Source of the DNA: an uncultured Desulfovibrio sp.
GTDB lineage: Bacteria; Desulfobacterota; Desulfovibrionia; Desulfovibrionales; Desulfovibrionaceae
Length of the DNA stretch: 21,635 nucleotides
Direction of reading: 5' to 3'
Assembly (NCBI RefSeq): GCF_949282365.1
Contig: NZ_CASDOY010000047.1
Coordinates: 1-21,635, forward strand
Shown here: positions 7,405-14,240 of the stretch, piece after piece
Layout of the letters: each line of letters starts with the position of its first letter
How positions within the stretch are numbered: the stretch's first letter is position 1
The notes under the pieces: model-generated
What the model saw: only the letters and a program-made list of their open reading frames with translations
The model's database searches: none
What the model was told of the DNA's origin: nothing
Translations under genes and position numbers: made by a program

Positions 7405-9762
7405 TCAGTCCTCCAGTTGCAGATAGTCGGCCAGGATGACCTTGACCCCGAAACCGGCGAAGTTCACCTGCACCTTGTCCGGGGGCATGAAACGGACGAT
7501 CCTGCCCCGACCGAAGATCTTGTGACGGCAGAAGCGGAGCGCCTTTCCCGTGGCGGTGGCGGCTTTGGCCGCGTCCAGCACCGAGGCGGCGGCAGCGGGG
7601 CCCGGTGCGGGAGCTGCGGCGGCGCGGGCCGGTGTGGCCGTAGCGGCCGTCCGCTCGTCGGGGGGCAGCTGGCAGTCGTCGGCGTCCTGCAGGGCACGGG
7701 TGGCGGCCAGACGCTGGGCCGGGGTCAGTCCCCCGGGCGCGGCAGGGCCCATGCGGCGCCCGCGTCCGAAGCCCGCTCCGGGGCCGGACGGCTGCGGCCG
7801 CGGTTCGAAAGGATCGGCGAACAGACCGCCGCGCGCGCGTTTGTTCAGGCTGCCGCCGTAGCTTTCCACCCATTCCTCGGTCAGGGCGGCGGGCAGCTCG
7901 CGCACGAAGGGGCTCTGGGCCACATGCTGGGTGCCCTGTTCGGCCTTACTGTAGATGGTGGCCGGCGCATAGAGGTCCAGTTCCTGCCGGGCGCGGGTGC
8001 AGGCCACATACATCAGGCGGCGTTCCTCCTCGAAGTCCTCGGGGCGGGCCAGGGCGTGGCGGGAGGGGAAGCGGTCCTCCACCAGATCGATGAGCAGCAC
8101 GGCGTTCCACTCCAGGCCCTTGGCCGAGTGCACCGTGGACAGGGTGATGCGGCCCTCGTCGTCCCCGTCCTCCTCGTCGGGGGAGTCCAGGGCCAGATCG
8201 GCCAGGAAGAGGTCGAGGTCGTTATAGCCCGAGGCCATCTGCAGGATCTCTTCCAGACCCTGCTGGCGGCGGGGCCAGTCTTCGGGGTAGCGGCTCTCCA
8301 GCACGGGCCGGTAATGGTCCACGATGAGTTCCAGCGCCGTCACCGGATGCAGCGGCCGGGAGCGCATCTCGGCGATGAAGCGCAGATCCTCGCGGAAGGA
8401 GGGGAAACGGGCGCAGGCCTTGTCCAGGGCCGGGCCGTCGGCGCTCTGGGCCACGTTGTAGAGCTTGAGCACGGTCTTGGGGCCGATGCCCTCGTGCAGC
8501 TCGGCCACGCGCGAAAAGGCGGGCATGTCCAGCGGATTGAGCAGCAGCCGGGCATAGGCCATGACGTCCTTGACGTGGGCCGCCTCGGTATAGCGCAGGC
8601 CGCCGTATTTGCGGAAGGCGATGCCCGCCTGGTTGAGGGCCATTTCCAGATGGTAGGAATGGAAGCCCGCCCGGAAGAGTACCGCGATCTCGTGCGGCAG
8701 GTGCCGGGTGAGCAGATCCTCGATGCGGCGCACCACCAGTTTGGCCTGGCTCATGTCGCTGAGGGGCGTCACCAGGCGCACCGGCGCGCCACCCTCCTTG
8801 CGGGTGAACAGTTTTTTGCGGAAGGATTCCGCCGCGTGCTCCAGCAGGTTGTTGGCCACGTCCAGGATGGGTCTGGTGGAGCGGTAGTTCTCCTCCAGCC
8901 GGATGATGCGCGTGCCGGGGAAGAGCTTGGGGAAATCGAGGATGTTGCGCACATTGGCGCCCCGGAAGGCATAGATGGACTGGGCCTCGTCGCCCACGGC
9001 CATGACGTTGCCCGGCGGCAGGCCCTCGCCCTCGGGCCCGGCCAGCAGGCGCACGATGCGGGCCTGCACCAGATTGGTGTCCTGGTATTCGTCCACCAGG
9101 ATGTGGCTGAAGCGGCGGCGCAGGTTCCCGGCGGCGCGTTCGTTGTCGCGCAGCAGCCGTTCCAGCTCGAAGAGCAGGTCATCGTAATCCAGCAGGCCCT
9201 TTGCCTTGCGGTAGGCGTCATAGGCCTCGCCCAGACGCATCAGGGGCTCGGCATAGGGCAGCAGGTGGAAGGCCTCGCGCTGCAGCACCTCGTCCAGGGG
9301 CAGTTCCTTGTTGCGGGCCTTGCTCAAAAAACCCACGATGGCCTGGGTGCGCGGGAAGGAGCGGTCGCCCTTGCCCAGCCGGAGCTCGTCCTTGCAGGCC
9401 TTGACCGCCGCCGTGATGTCCGCGCCGTCCATGACCGTGAAGGGACGGTCTTCCAGCCAGTCGGGCCGGTAGCGGCGCAGCACGCCGAAGGCGAAGGAAT
9501 GGAAGGTGCCGCCCTGCACCAGACTCAGGGCATGGTCGGAGAGGGCCGCGGCCCGTTGCAGCATCTCCTGCGCTGCCTTGCGGGTGAAGGTGAGCAGCAG
9601 CATGGATTCCGGCGACACGCCATGATCCGCCAGCCACGACAGGCGGTAGGTGATGGTGCGGGTCTTGCCGGAACCGGCGCCGGCCACCACCAGGACCGGC
9701 CCGTCGCCGCAGGTGGCGGCCTCGTACTGGGCGCTGTTGAGCGCGTGCGCGTAATCAATCAT
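7405..9762 (-). CDS. UvrD/PcrA-type superfamily 1 DNA helicase
   Basis: A 785-residue 3'-5' SF1A helicase. Motifs visible in order are the Q motif LNSAQYEAA (8-16), Walker A AGAGSGKT (27-34), LTFTRKAAQEM (57-67), GTFHSF (85-90), Walker B DEYQDTN (224-230), QSIYAFRGA (261-269), ENYRS (291-295), TVHSAKGLEW and RRLMYVACTRAR. After a low-complexity Ala/Pro linker of about 100 residues the C-terminus HKIFGRGRIVRF...VNFAGFGVKVI resembles the Tudor-like domain through which PcrA and UvrD bind RNA polymerase. The role is presumably nucleotide excision repair, replication restart or transcription-coupled repair. ATG 9762 begins right at the Q-motif region; only a weak GGCAGG precedes it, directly abutting the start. 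It heads the helicase-thiL-aldolase operon. uvrD versus pcrA naming is arbitrary. Confidence 0.93.
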   Translation of the reverse strand: MIDYAHALNSAQYEAATCGDGPVLVVAGAGSGKTRTITYRLSWLADHGVSPESMLLLTFTRKAAQEMLQRAAALSDHALSLVQGGTFHSFAFGVLRRYRPDWLEDRPFTVMDGADITAAVKACKDELRLGKGDRSFPRTQAIVGFLSKARNKELPLDEVLQREAFHLLPYAEPLMRLGEAYDAYRKAKGLLDYDDLLFELERLLRDNERAAGNLRRRFSHILVDEYQDTNLVQARIVRLLAGPEGEGLPPGNVMAVGDEAQSIYAFRGANVRNILDFPKLFPGTRIIRLEENYRSTRPILDVANNLLEHAAESFRKKLFTRKEGGAPVRLVTPLSDMSQAKLVVRRIEDLLTRHLPHEIAVLFRAGFHSYHLEMALNQAGIAFRKYGGLRYTEAAHVKDVMAYARLLLNPLDMPAFSRVAELHEGIGPKTVLKLYNVAQSADGPALDKACARFPSFREDLRFIAEMRSRPLHPVTALELIVDHYRPVLESRYPEDWPRRQQGLEEILQMASGYNDLDLFLADLALDSPDEEDGDDEGRITLSTVHSAKGLEWNAVLLIDLVEDRFPSRHALARPEDFEEERRLMYVACTRARQELDLYAPATIYSKAEQGTQHVAQSPFVRELPAALTEEWVESYGGSLNKRARGGLFADPFEPRPQPSGPGAGFGRGRRMGPAAPGGLTPAQRLAATRALQDADDCQLPPDERTAATATPARAAAAPAPGPAAAASVLDAAKAATATGKALRFCRHKIFGRGRIVRFMPPDKVQVNFAGFGVKVILADYLQLED

Positions 9763-9809
9763 CCTGCCAGACTAGCATAAAGGCGCAGGGCAGGCCAGAG
9801 GAGCCCGCA

Positions 9810-9900
9810 GGGGCATCCCGCCGGGGCCCGCGCACGGCGCGTCTTCCACACAGGCGAACGTCATGCTCCATGCCGATGGGGGCATCCCGCCGGGGCCCGC
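9810..9900. repeat. Pair of exact 22-bp direct repeats
   Basis: A 22-bp sequence beginning GGGGCATCCCGCC occurs at 9810-9831 and again at 9879-9900, 69 bp apart, in the intergenic region between the divergent helicase and 10002 genes. No gene lies between them. It could be an operator pair or a duplication remnant; nothing in sequence decides. Confidence 0.7.
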
Positions 9901-9940
9901 CCGGCAGGTCCGGTCAAGGCACGGAAAGCCGTCACGCCAG

Positions 9941-9969
9941 TTGACGCCGTGGGGCGGGGAACGTAAACT
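9941..9969 (+). promoter_or_regulatory. Sigma-70 promoter of the 10002-11275 operon
   Basis: TTGACG (9941-9946), a 17-nt spacer and TAAACT (9964-9969) are close to consensus and lie 33 bp before the start codon. The predicted 5' UTR is about 25 nt and contains a run of seven T residues. Confidence 0.75.
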
Positions 9970-10001
9970 ACTCTGAAATTTTTTTGCATAAAGGATGTTC
10001 C

Positions 10002-10523
10002 ATGCCTACGCCTCAAGAAGAATTCCAGAATGCCGTGCTGCGCATCCTGGAAACCGTGATGTTCGAGAACTGGATCCGTTTCTACTTCCTCACCGAAAAG
10101 CTGGATGCCCCTGTGGAAGAAGGGGAGGAAAAGCCCCTGTGCGTGGCCATCCCCGAGCAGGGCATGGCGCGCATCAAGGAGCTCTATCCCGAGCTGCTGC
10201 CCCTGGCCGAGAGCCTGAACGGCAAGGAGATCAGCTTCGCCCTGTCGCAGCAGGCGGTCTGTTCCTATGTGATGGAACATCTGGACGGCAAGGTCCTGCC
10301 GCAGCGCATGGCCGAGACCGTGTTCGACAGCACCACCTTCCAGACCCGCATGCAGCTCTTCAATGCCTGGGTGCAGATGCACGAGAACCAGCTGGACAAG
10401 ACCTTCATGGAATTCGGCAGCTGGCGCGAACTCTTCGCCCAGTGGTGCGCCACGGACCAGGTCAAGGAACTGGCCACCCGCATGGCCGCGCCGCGCAGCG
10501 AAGGCAACGGCACCACCCACTGA
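10002..10523 (+). CDS. Uncharacterised, mostly helical cytoplasmic protein
   Basis: A 173-residue protein beginning MPTPQEEFQNAVLRILETVMF. I do not recognise a family. It has no signal peptide or membrane segment and is acidic and probably largely alpha-helical, with many aromatic residues (FENWIRFYFL near the N-terminus; NAWVQMHENQ and SWRELFAQW towards the C-terminus). AAGGA upstream supports ATG 10002; an in-frame TTG at 9984 is rejected because it lies upstream of that site. It has a strong promoter and is followed 2 nt later by the methyltransferase gene, so the two are co-expressed. Codon use matches its neighbours. Confidence 0.8.
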   Translation: MPTPQEEFQNAVLRILETVMFENWIRFYFLTEKLDAPVEEGEEKPLCVAIPEQGMARIKELYPELLPLAESLNGKEISFALSQQAVCSYVMEHLDGKVLPQRMAETVFDSTTFQTRMQLFNAWVQMHENQLDKTFMEFGSWRELFAQWCATDQVKELATRMAAPRSEGNGTTH

Positions 10524-10525
10524 TC

Positions 10526-11275
10526 ATGACGGCTCCCGCGGCCGCCCCTGCGGCGGCGAACGTTCTTCCCGCCGGGGCGGCCTTGCGGCCGCCCCGGCCT
10601 TCGCTTCTGGACGCCGTGGCGCACAGCGCCGTGCTCCGTGCCCTGGCGGCCTGGCGCGACACGGGCGGCGCGTGTCCGCCCCTGCTGCTGGACGGCACCG
10701 CCGGCAATGGGCACGATTGCCTGTTCCTGGCCCGTCAGGCCCCGGCGGGCAGCCTGCTGCTGGCGCTGGACGTACAGGAGGCCGCCCTGCGGGCCAGCCG
10801 GGCGCGTCTGGAGCAGGCGGGCATGGCGGCGCGCTGCTGCGCTTCGGCGGAGGCGGCCTGCGCCCTGCCGCCCCTGCCGGGCGACGCTCTGGACATCCGG
10901 CTGGTGCGCCATTCCCACGCGGCCTTGCCGGCGCTGCTGGACGGCCTGCCCGCGCGGGAGAGGGAGCGGCCCCTGCTGGCGGCGATCTTCAACTTCGGCT
11001 ATCTGCCGGGCGCGGACAAGAGCTGCACCACCACGGCGGCGGGCAGTCTGGCGGCCGTGGAGGCCCTGCTGGGACGTCTGGCCCCGCAGGGCTGCCTGAG
11101 CCTGCACTGCTATACCGGCCATGACGGCGGCGCGGCCGAAGAGGCGGCCCTGACGGCGCGGCTCGCCCGTCTGGAGCCACGGCGCTGGCGCGTGCTCTGC
11201 TGCCGGGACGCCAACCGGGACAGCCACGGCGAGACCGTCCTGCTGGCCGAGCGCCTGCCCGTGCGGCGCGGCTGA
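10526..11275 (+). CDS. Class I SAM methyltransferase, MnmM/YtqB type (putative tRNA wobble-uridine methyltransferase)
   Basis: A 249-residue methyltransferase. SAM motif I is LLDGTAGNGHDCLFLA (54-69), with the acidic strand-2 segment LDVQ (81-84). FNFGYLPGADKSCTTT (155-170) is the hallmark of the YtqB/MnmM group, which methylates nm5s2U34 to mnm5s2U34 in tRNA; HCYTGHDGG follows. The family match is strong; the exact activity is inferred. ATG 10526 lies 2 nt after the preceding stop without a clear Shine-Dalgarno, so reinitiation is likely; the first 20 Ala/Pro-rich residues lie outside the conserved fold. A short hairpin with a T-tract follows. Confidence 0.82.
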   Translation: MTAPAAAPAAANVLPAGAALRPPRPSLLDAVAHSAVLRALAAWRDTGGACPPLLLDGTAGNGHDCLFLARQAPAGSLLLALDVQEAALRASRARLEQAGMAARCCASAEAACALPPLPGDALDIRLVRHSHAALPALLDGLPARERERPLLAAIFNFGYLPGADKSCTTTAAGSLAAVEALLGRLAPQGCLSLHCYTGHDGGAAEEAALTARLARLEPRRWRVLCCRDANRDSHGETVLLAERLPVRRG

Positions 11276-11287
11276 ACGGCGCGCATG

Positions 11288-11305
11288 GGCGGAACTGCCT
11301 TTTTT
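11288..11305 (+). terminator. Weak intrinsic terminator after the methyltransferase gene
   Basis: GGCG (11288-11291) pairs with TGCC (11296-11299), including one G-U, across a GAAC loop. Six T residues follow (11300-11305). The stem is short, so termination may be partial. Confidence 0.5.
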
Positions 11306-11346
11306 CCCTGTATCTTCCTGTGCCGGGTGCGGCCTGCGAAGATGTT

Positions 11347-11399
11347 ATGAATTATTTTATAAAATAAAAATAGTTATTAAAATCAGATAATTATCATAT
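11347..11399. promoter_or_regulatory. AT-rich island with two perfect palindromes upstream of lactate permease
   Basis: Within a GC-rich region this stretch is nearly all A/T. It contains the 16-bp perfect palindrome TTATTTTATAAAATAA (11352-11367) and the 10-bp palindrome GATAATTATC (11386-11395). It lies about 50-100 bp upstream of the permease -35 box, a plausible place for an activator site or bend. No specific regulator is recognised. Confidence 0.5.
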
Positions 11400-11451
11400 C
11401 GCTTCGGGCGGGGAAAAAGCGTGCGCGTGGCCTGCGAGCATGTCTAACCTA

Positions 11452-11480
11452 TTGCATTTTCATCATTGCGGGTCTAATCT
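11452..11480 (+). promoter_or_regulatory. Sigma-70 promoter of lactate permease
   Basis: TTGCAT (11452-11457), a 17-nt spacer and TAATCT (11475-11480). The resulting leader of about 78 nt contains a GC-rich hairpin (CCTGC/GCAGG inside GCCGC/GCGGC) before the AAGGGAG ribosome-binding site. Confidence 0.65.
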
Positions 11481-11564
11481 GACCAGTATGGATGTATTTG
11501 TGCCGCCTGCTCCCGGCAGGGGCCGGGCGGCGGGACGGCACGCTTTTCTAGAAGGGAGAGAAAG

Positions 11565-13199
11565 ATGGCTTGGACTCAGGTTTACGAACCCCTGGGAGGC
11601 ATCGGTCTGTCGGCGCTGGCCGCGGCCGTGCCGCTGATCATTTTGTTCTACATGCTGGCTTTCCGGCAGGCCAAAGGCCATATCGCCGCTGTGGCCGGCC
11701 TCATCGGCGCCCTGCTGGTGGCCGTGCTGGTCTGGAAGATGCCGGTGGGCCTGGCAGTCAATTCCGTGGCCCTGGGCGCCTGCTTCGGGCTGTTCCCCAT
11801 CGTCTGGATCGTCATCACGGCCGTGTGGGTCTACAACATGACCGTGGAATCCGGTGAGTTCGAGATCATCAAAGACTCCCTGGCCCGCCTGACGGACGAC
11901 CGCCGCCTGCAGGCCCTGTTCATCGCCTTCGCCTTCTCCTGCTTCATCGAAGGTACCGCCGGTTTCGGCACCCCCGTGGCCATCGCCGCCGCCATGCTGG
12001 TGGGCTTGGGCTTCACCCCGCTCTGGGGCGCCGGTATCGCCCTGATCGCCAACACCGCCCCCGTGGCCTTCGGCGCCATCGGCGTGCCGCTGATCGTGGC
12101 CGCCCAGGTGTCCGGCCTTGACCAGATGACCGTTTCCGCCATTGCCGGTCGCCAGCTGCCCCTGCTGTCCCTGATCGTGCCCCTGTGGGTCTGCGTGGTC
12201 ATGTGCGGCTTCAAGCGTTCCATGGAAGTGCTGCCCGCCATCATCGTGGCCGGTGTGGCCTTTGCCGGCGCGCAGTTCCTGCTCTCCAACTTCCACGGCC
12301 CGACCCTGCCCGACATCGGCTCCGCCATCGCCACCATCGTGGCCCTGATGCTGCTGCTCAAGGTCTGGCAGCCCAAGAACATCTTCCGTTTCGAAGGTGA
12401 AGGCGCCTCCAACCTGCAGGGCCAGGGCTACCCCCTGTCCGTGGTCATGCGCGCCTGGGCCCCCTATCTGGTGCTGGCCGTGTTCGTGTTCTTCTGGGGC
12501 CTGGGTTCCTTCAAGGCCATCCTCAACGGCATCCCCGGCACGGTGTTCAACTTCTCCTGGCCCGGTCTGGACGGCGAGATCATGAAGACCGCCCCCATCG
12601 TGCAGACTGACGCCGTGTACGCCGCCAAGTTCGGCTTCAACTGGCTGTCCGCCGGCGGCACCGCCATCCTGCTTTCCGGTCTGGTGTCCGTGCCCTTCAT
12701 GCCCAAGTACGGTTACGGCAAGGCCATCGCCTGCTTCATGCGCACCCTGAAGCAGCTGACCTTCCCCATCCTGACCATCGCCATGATCCTGGGCCTGGCC
12801 TATCTGATGAACTACTCCGGCATGAGCTCCACCCTGGGTCTGGCCTTCACCCACACCGGCTGGCTGTTCCCCTTCTTCTCGCCCCTGCTGGGCTGGCTGG
12901 GCGTGTTCCTGACCGGTTCGGACACGTCTTCCTGCGCCTTGTTCGGCGGCATGCAGAAGGACACCGCCCTGGCCGTGGGCATGCGCCCCGAACTGGCTGT
13001 GGCCTCCAACGCCTCCGGTGGTGTGACCGCCAAGATGATCTCGCCCCAGTCCCTGTCCGTGGCCACCGCCGCCACCAACAATGCCGGTCAGGAAGGCAAG
13101 CTCTTCCGCTTCACCATCGGTCACAGCATCGGCATGACCCTGGTGCTCTGCGTGCTGGCCTACCTGCAGGCTGGTCCCCTTTCCTGGATGCTGCCCTAG
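11565..13199 (+). CDS. lctP: L-lactate permease, LctP family
   Basis: A 544-residue polytopic inner-membrane protein of the LctP family, which imports lactate with protons. Hydrophobic helices run through nearly the whole length, a dozen or more. Family-typical segments are FIEGTAGFGTPVAIAAAML (127-145), NTAPVAFGAIGVPLI, and towards the C-terminus GSDTSSCALFGGMQ and NASGGVTAKMISPQSL. AAGGGAG at 7-nt spacing supports ATG 11565. The gene is alone: a promoter precedes it and a strong terminator follows. Its codons are strongly biased toward C-ending ones, suggesting high expression, as expected if lactate is a main electron donor. Lactate dehydrogenase genes are not in this window. Confidence 0.93.
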   Translation: MAWTQVYEPLGGIGLSALAAAVPLIILFYMLAFRQAKGHIAAVAGLIGALLVAVLVWKMPVGLAVNSVALGACFGLFPIVWIVITAVWVYNMTVESGEFEIIKDSLARLTDDRRLQALFIAFAFSCFIEGTAGFGTPVAIAAAMLVGLGFTPLWGAGIALIANTAPVAFGAIGVPLIVAAQVSGLDQMTVSAIAGRQLPLLSLIVPLWVCVVMCGFKRSMEVLPAIIVAGVAFAGAQFLLSNFHGPTLPDIGSAIATIVALMLLLKVWQPKNIFRFEGEGASNLQGQGYPLSVVMRAWAPYLVLAVFVFFWGLGSFKAILNGIPGTVFNFSWPGLDGEIMKTAPIVQTDAVYAAKFGFNWLSAGGTAILLSGLVSVPFMPKYGYGKAIACFMRTLKQLTFPILTIAMILGLAYLMNYSGMSSTLGLAFTHTGWLFPFFSPLLGWLGVFLTGSDTSSCALFGGMQKDTALAVGMRPELAVASNASGGVTAKMISPQSLSVATAATNNAGQEGKLFRFTIGHSIGMTLVLCVLAYLQAGPLSWMLP

Positions 13200-13252
13200 T
13201 CACGGCGGCGTCCCCATGTCGGGCCTGAGGGCCTGACGCGGCATGTAGCAGC

Positions 13253-13280
13253 AAGGGCCCCGGTCTTCCGGGGCCCTTTT
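13253..13280 (+). terminator. Strong intrinsic terminator of lactate permease
   Basis: AAGGGCCCCGG (13253-13263) pairs perfectly with CCGGGGCCCTT (13268-13278) over a TCTT loop; the T-run is 13277-13280. Confidence 0.93.
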
Positions 13281-14046
13281 CGTATGGCTCCGGCCCCGGG
13301 TCCTGCCCGGCGCGGAGCGGCTGCCTGCCGCCATGCGGCCGGTCTTGTCCTGTCCCGGCCTTCGCCGTGCGGCCGGACAGCGCGCGCACGCCCCGCAGCG
13401 GCGGCCGCGTCCGTCAAGGCGCCGGGGCCCCCTTCGCGCCGCAGGATACCGTGTGTCACATGCCGTGTGTGGAATGCCGTGTGCCGGATGCCCTCGCCAT
13501 AGCGTACGACAGGGCTGCGGCCCGGTATGCAGGCACGGCAGGGAGACGGAGAGGCCGCAGGAAGGTGCGACAGGAGCGGAAAGGCGGGGACGGCGCGTCA
13601 AGCCGGCAGGGGAGACAACGCCACGGCCGCCCAAGCCTTGCGGCGGATGCGGGACCCGGCAGGCCACGGCCGGCTGTCCCGCTCATCCGGCGGTCTGTTC
13701 GGCGTTCCGTCCGACCGCCCTCCGGCGCGCCTGCGGGACAAAAATCCTGCACCGAGGGGCCGGGCCGTGGGGAGCGGCGGGCCAGCTTTTTTGACCTGCG
13801 CGGCTTTTCGCTTGCGGCGCCGGCGCCGCCCGTAGTATGGGGAGGCGGCACGCCACGCCGCATGCCGTTTTTTGCCCCTGTTCCCCGTTGTCCGCAGCGG
13901 CCGCCACGGGCAAGACCGGCCATTTCGCCACCGGGAAGCGGCCCGTTTTTCCTCTGGCGGCCGGACAGGGGCAGGGCGCGCTCCCGGCCCGGCGCGCGGC
14001 TGTGCAAGATTTTTGTCCCCCCGGGGGCCTTCCAGGGCGGCGATGT
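13281..14046. other. Gene-free region of about 770 bp
   Basis: Frames of 100-237 codons are open on both strands, but they overlap one another, lack ribosome-binding sites, and are rich in Arg/Pro/Gly/Ala as expected for random GC-rich sequence. Structures present are a 14-bp direct repeat beginning ATGCCGTGTG (starts at 13460 and 13474, with a shorter copy at 13488), several short hairpins followed by T-runs (for example CGGG/CCCG then TTTTT near 13931-13951), and the 18-bp inverted-repeat pair listed separately. It may be decayed sequence. Confidence 0.5.
13735..14019. repeat. 18-bp inverted repeat pair flanking 249 bp
   Basis: GGGACAAAAATCCTGCAC (13735-13752) matches the reverse complement of 14002-14019 at 17 of 18 positions. 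Just inside each arm there is also GCCGGGCC. No ORF with family features lies between the arms. Confidence 0.75.
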
Positions 14047-14078
14047 AAAAAAAATTAAACGGCCCCTGGATGGGGCGT
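14047..14078 (-). terminator. Minus-strand intrinsic terminator with no obvious gene
   Basis: On the minus strand ACGCCCC (14078-14072) pairs with GGGGC(C)GT across an ATCCA loop with one bulged base, followed by TTAATTTTTTTT (to 14047). No minus-strand gene lies upstream of it, so any transcript it ends would be non-coding or antisense. Confidence 0.55.
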
Positions 14079-14135
14079 AAGGATATAATCCAATAAAAAC
14101 AATAAGATATGCAAAAGAACTTCGCTGGCATTTTT

Positions 14136-14151
14136 TGGCACGTTCCATGCA
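14136..14151 (+). promoter_or_regulatory. Sigma-54 (RpoN) promoter upstream of the agmatinase gene
   Basis: TGGCAC (14136-14141), 5 nt, then ATGCA (14147-14151) matches the RpoN consensus TGGCAC-N5-TTGCW at all but one position, with GG and GC at the correct -24/-12 spacing. The predicted start is near 14162. An AT-rich segment suitable for DNA bending lies upstream (14078-14120). An inverted repeat, CAGTAAG/CTTACTG (14150-14156 with 14173-14179), overlaps the -12 element and start site and could be an operator. Confidence 0.75.
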
Positions 14152-14191
14152 GTAAGCTAAGTACCTTCCTTTCTTACTGACAGTTCAACCT

Positions 14192-14222
14192 AAACGGCCT
14201 GCCCCCCCAGCAGGCCGTTTTT
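14192..14222 (+). terminator. Intrinsic terminator between the sigma-54 promoter and the agmatinase start
   Basis: AAACGGCCTGC (14192-14202) pairs perfectly with GCAGGCCGTTT (14210-14220) over a CCCCCCA loop; the T-run is 14218-14222. It ends 18 nt before ATG 14241. It is either a leader attenuator or the end of a small RNA. Confidence 0.88.
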
Positions 14223-14240
14223 CCGTTCAGAGAGGAAACC

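Noticed and set aside
9995..11275. A 426-codon fused frame reaching back from the methyltransferase
   Set aside because: The first 177 codons are an out-of-frame reading of the 10002-10523 gene.
13367..14148. Open frames of 177-237 codons on both strands in the region before speB
   Set aside because: They overlap each other, have no ribosome-binding sites or family features, and are explained by the scarcity of stops in GC-rich DNA.
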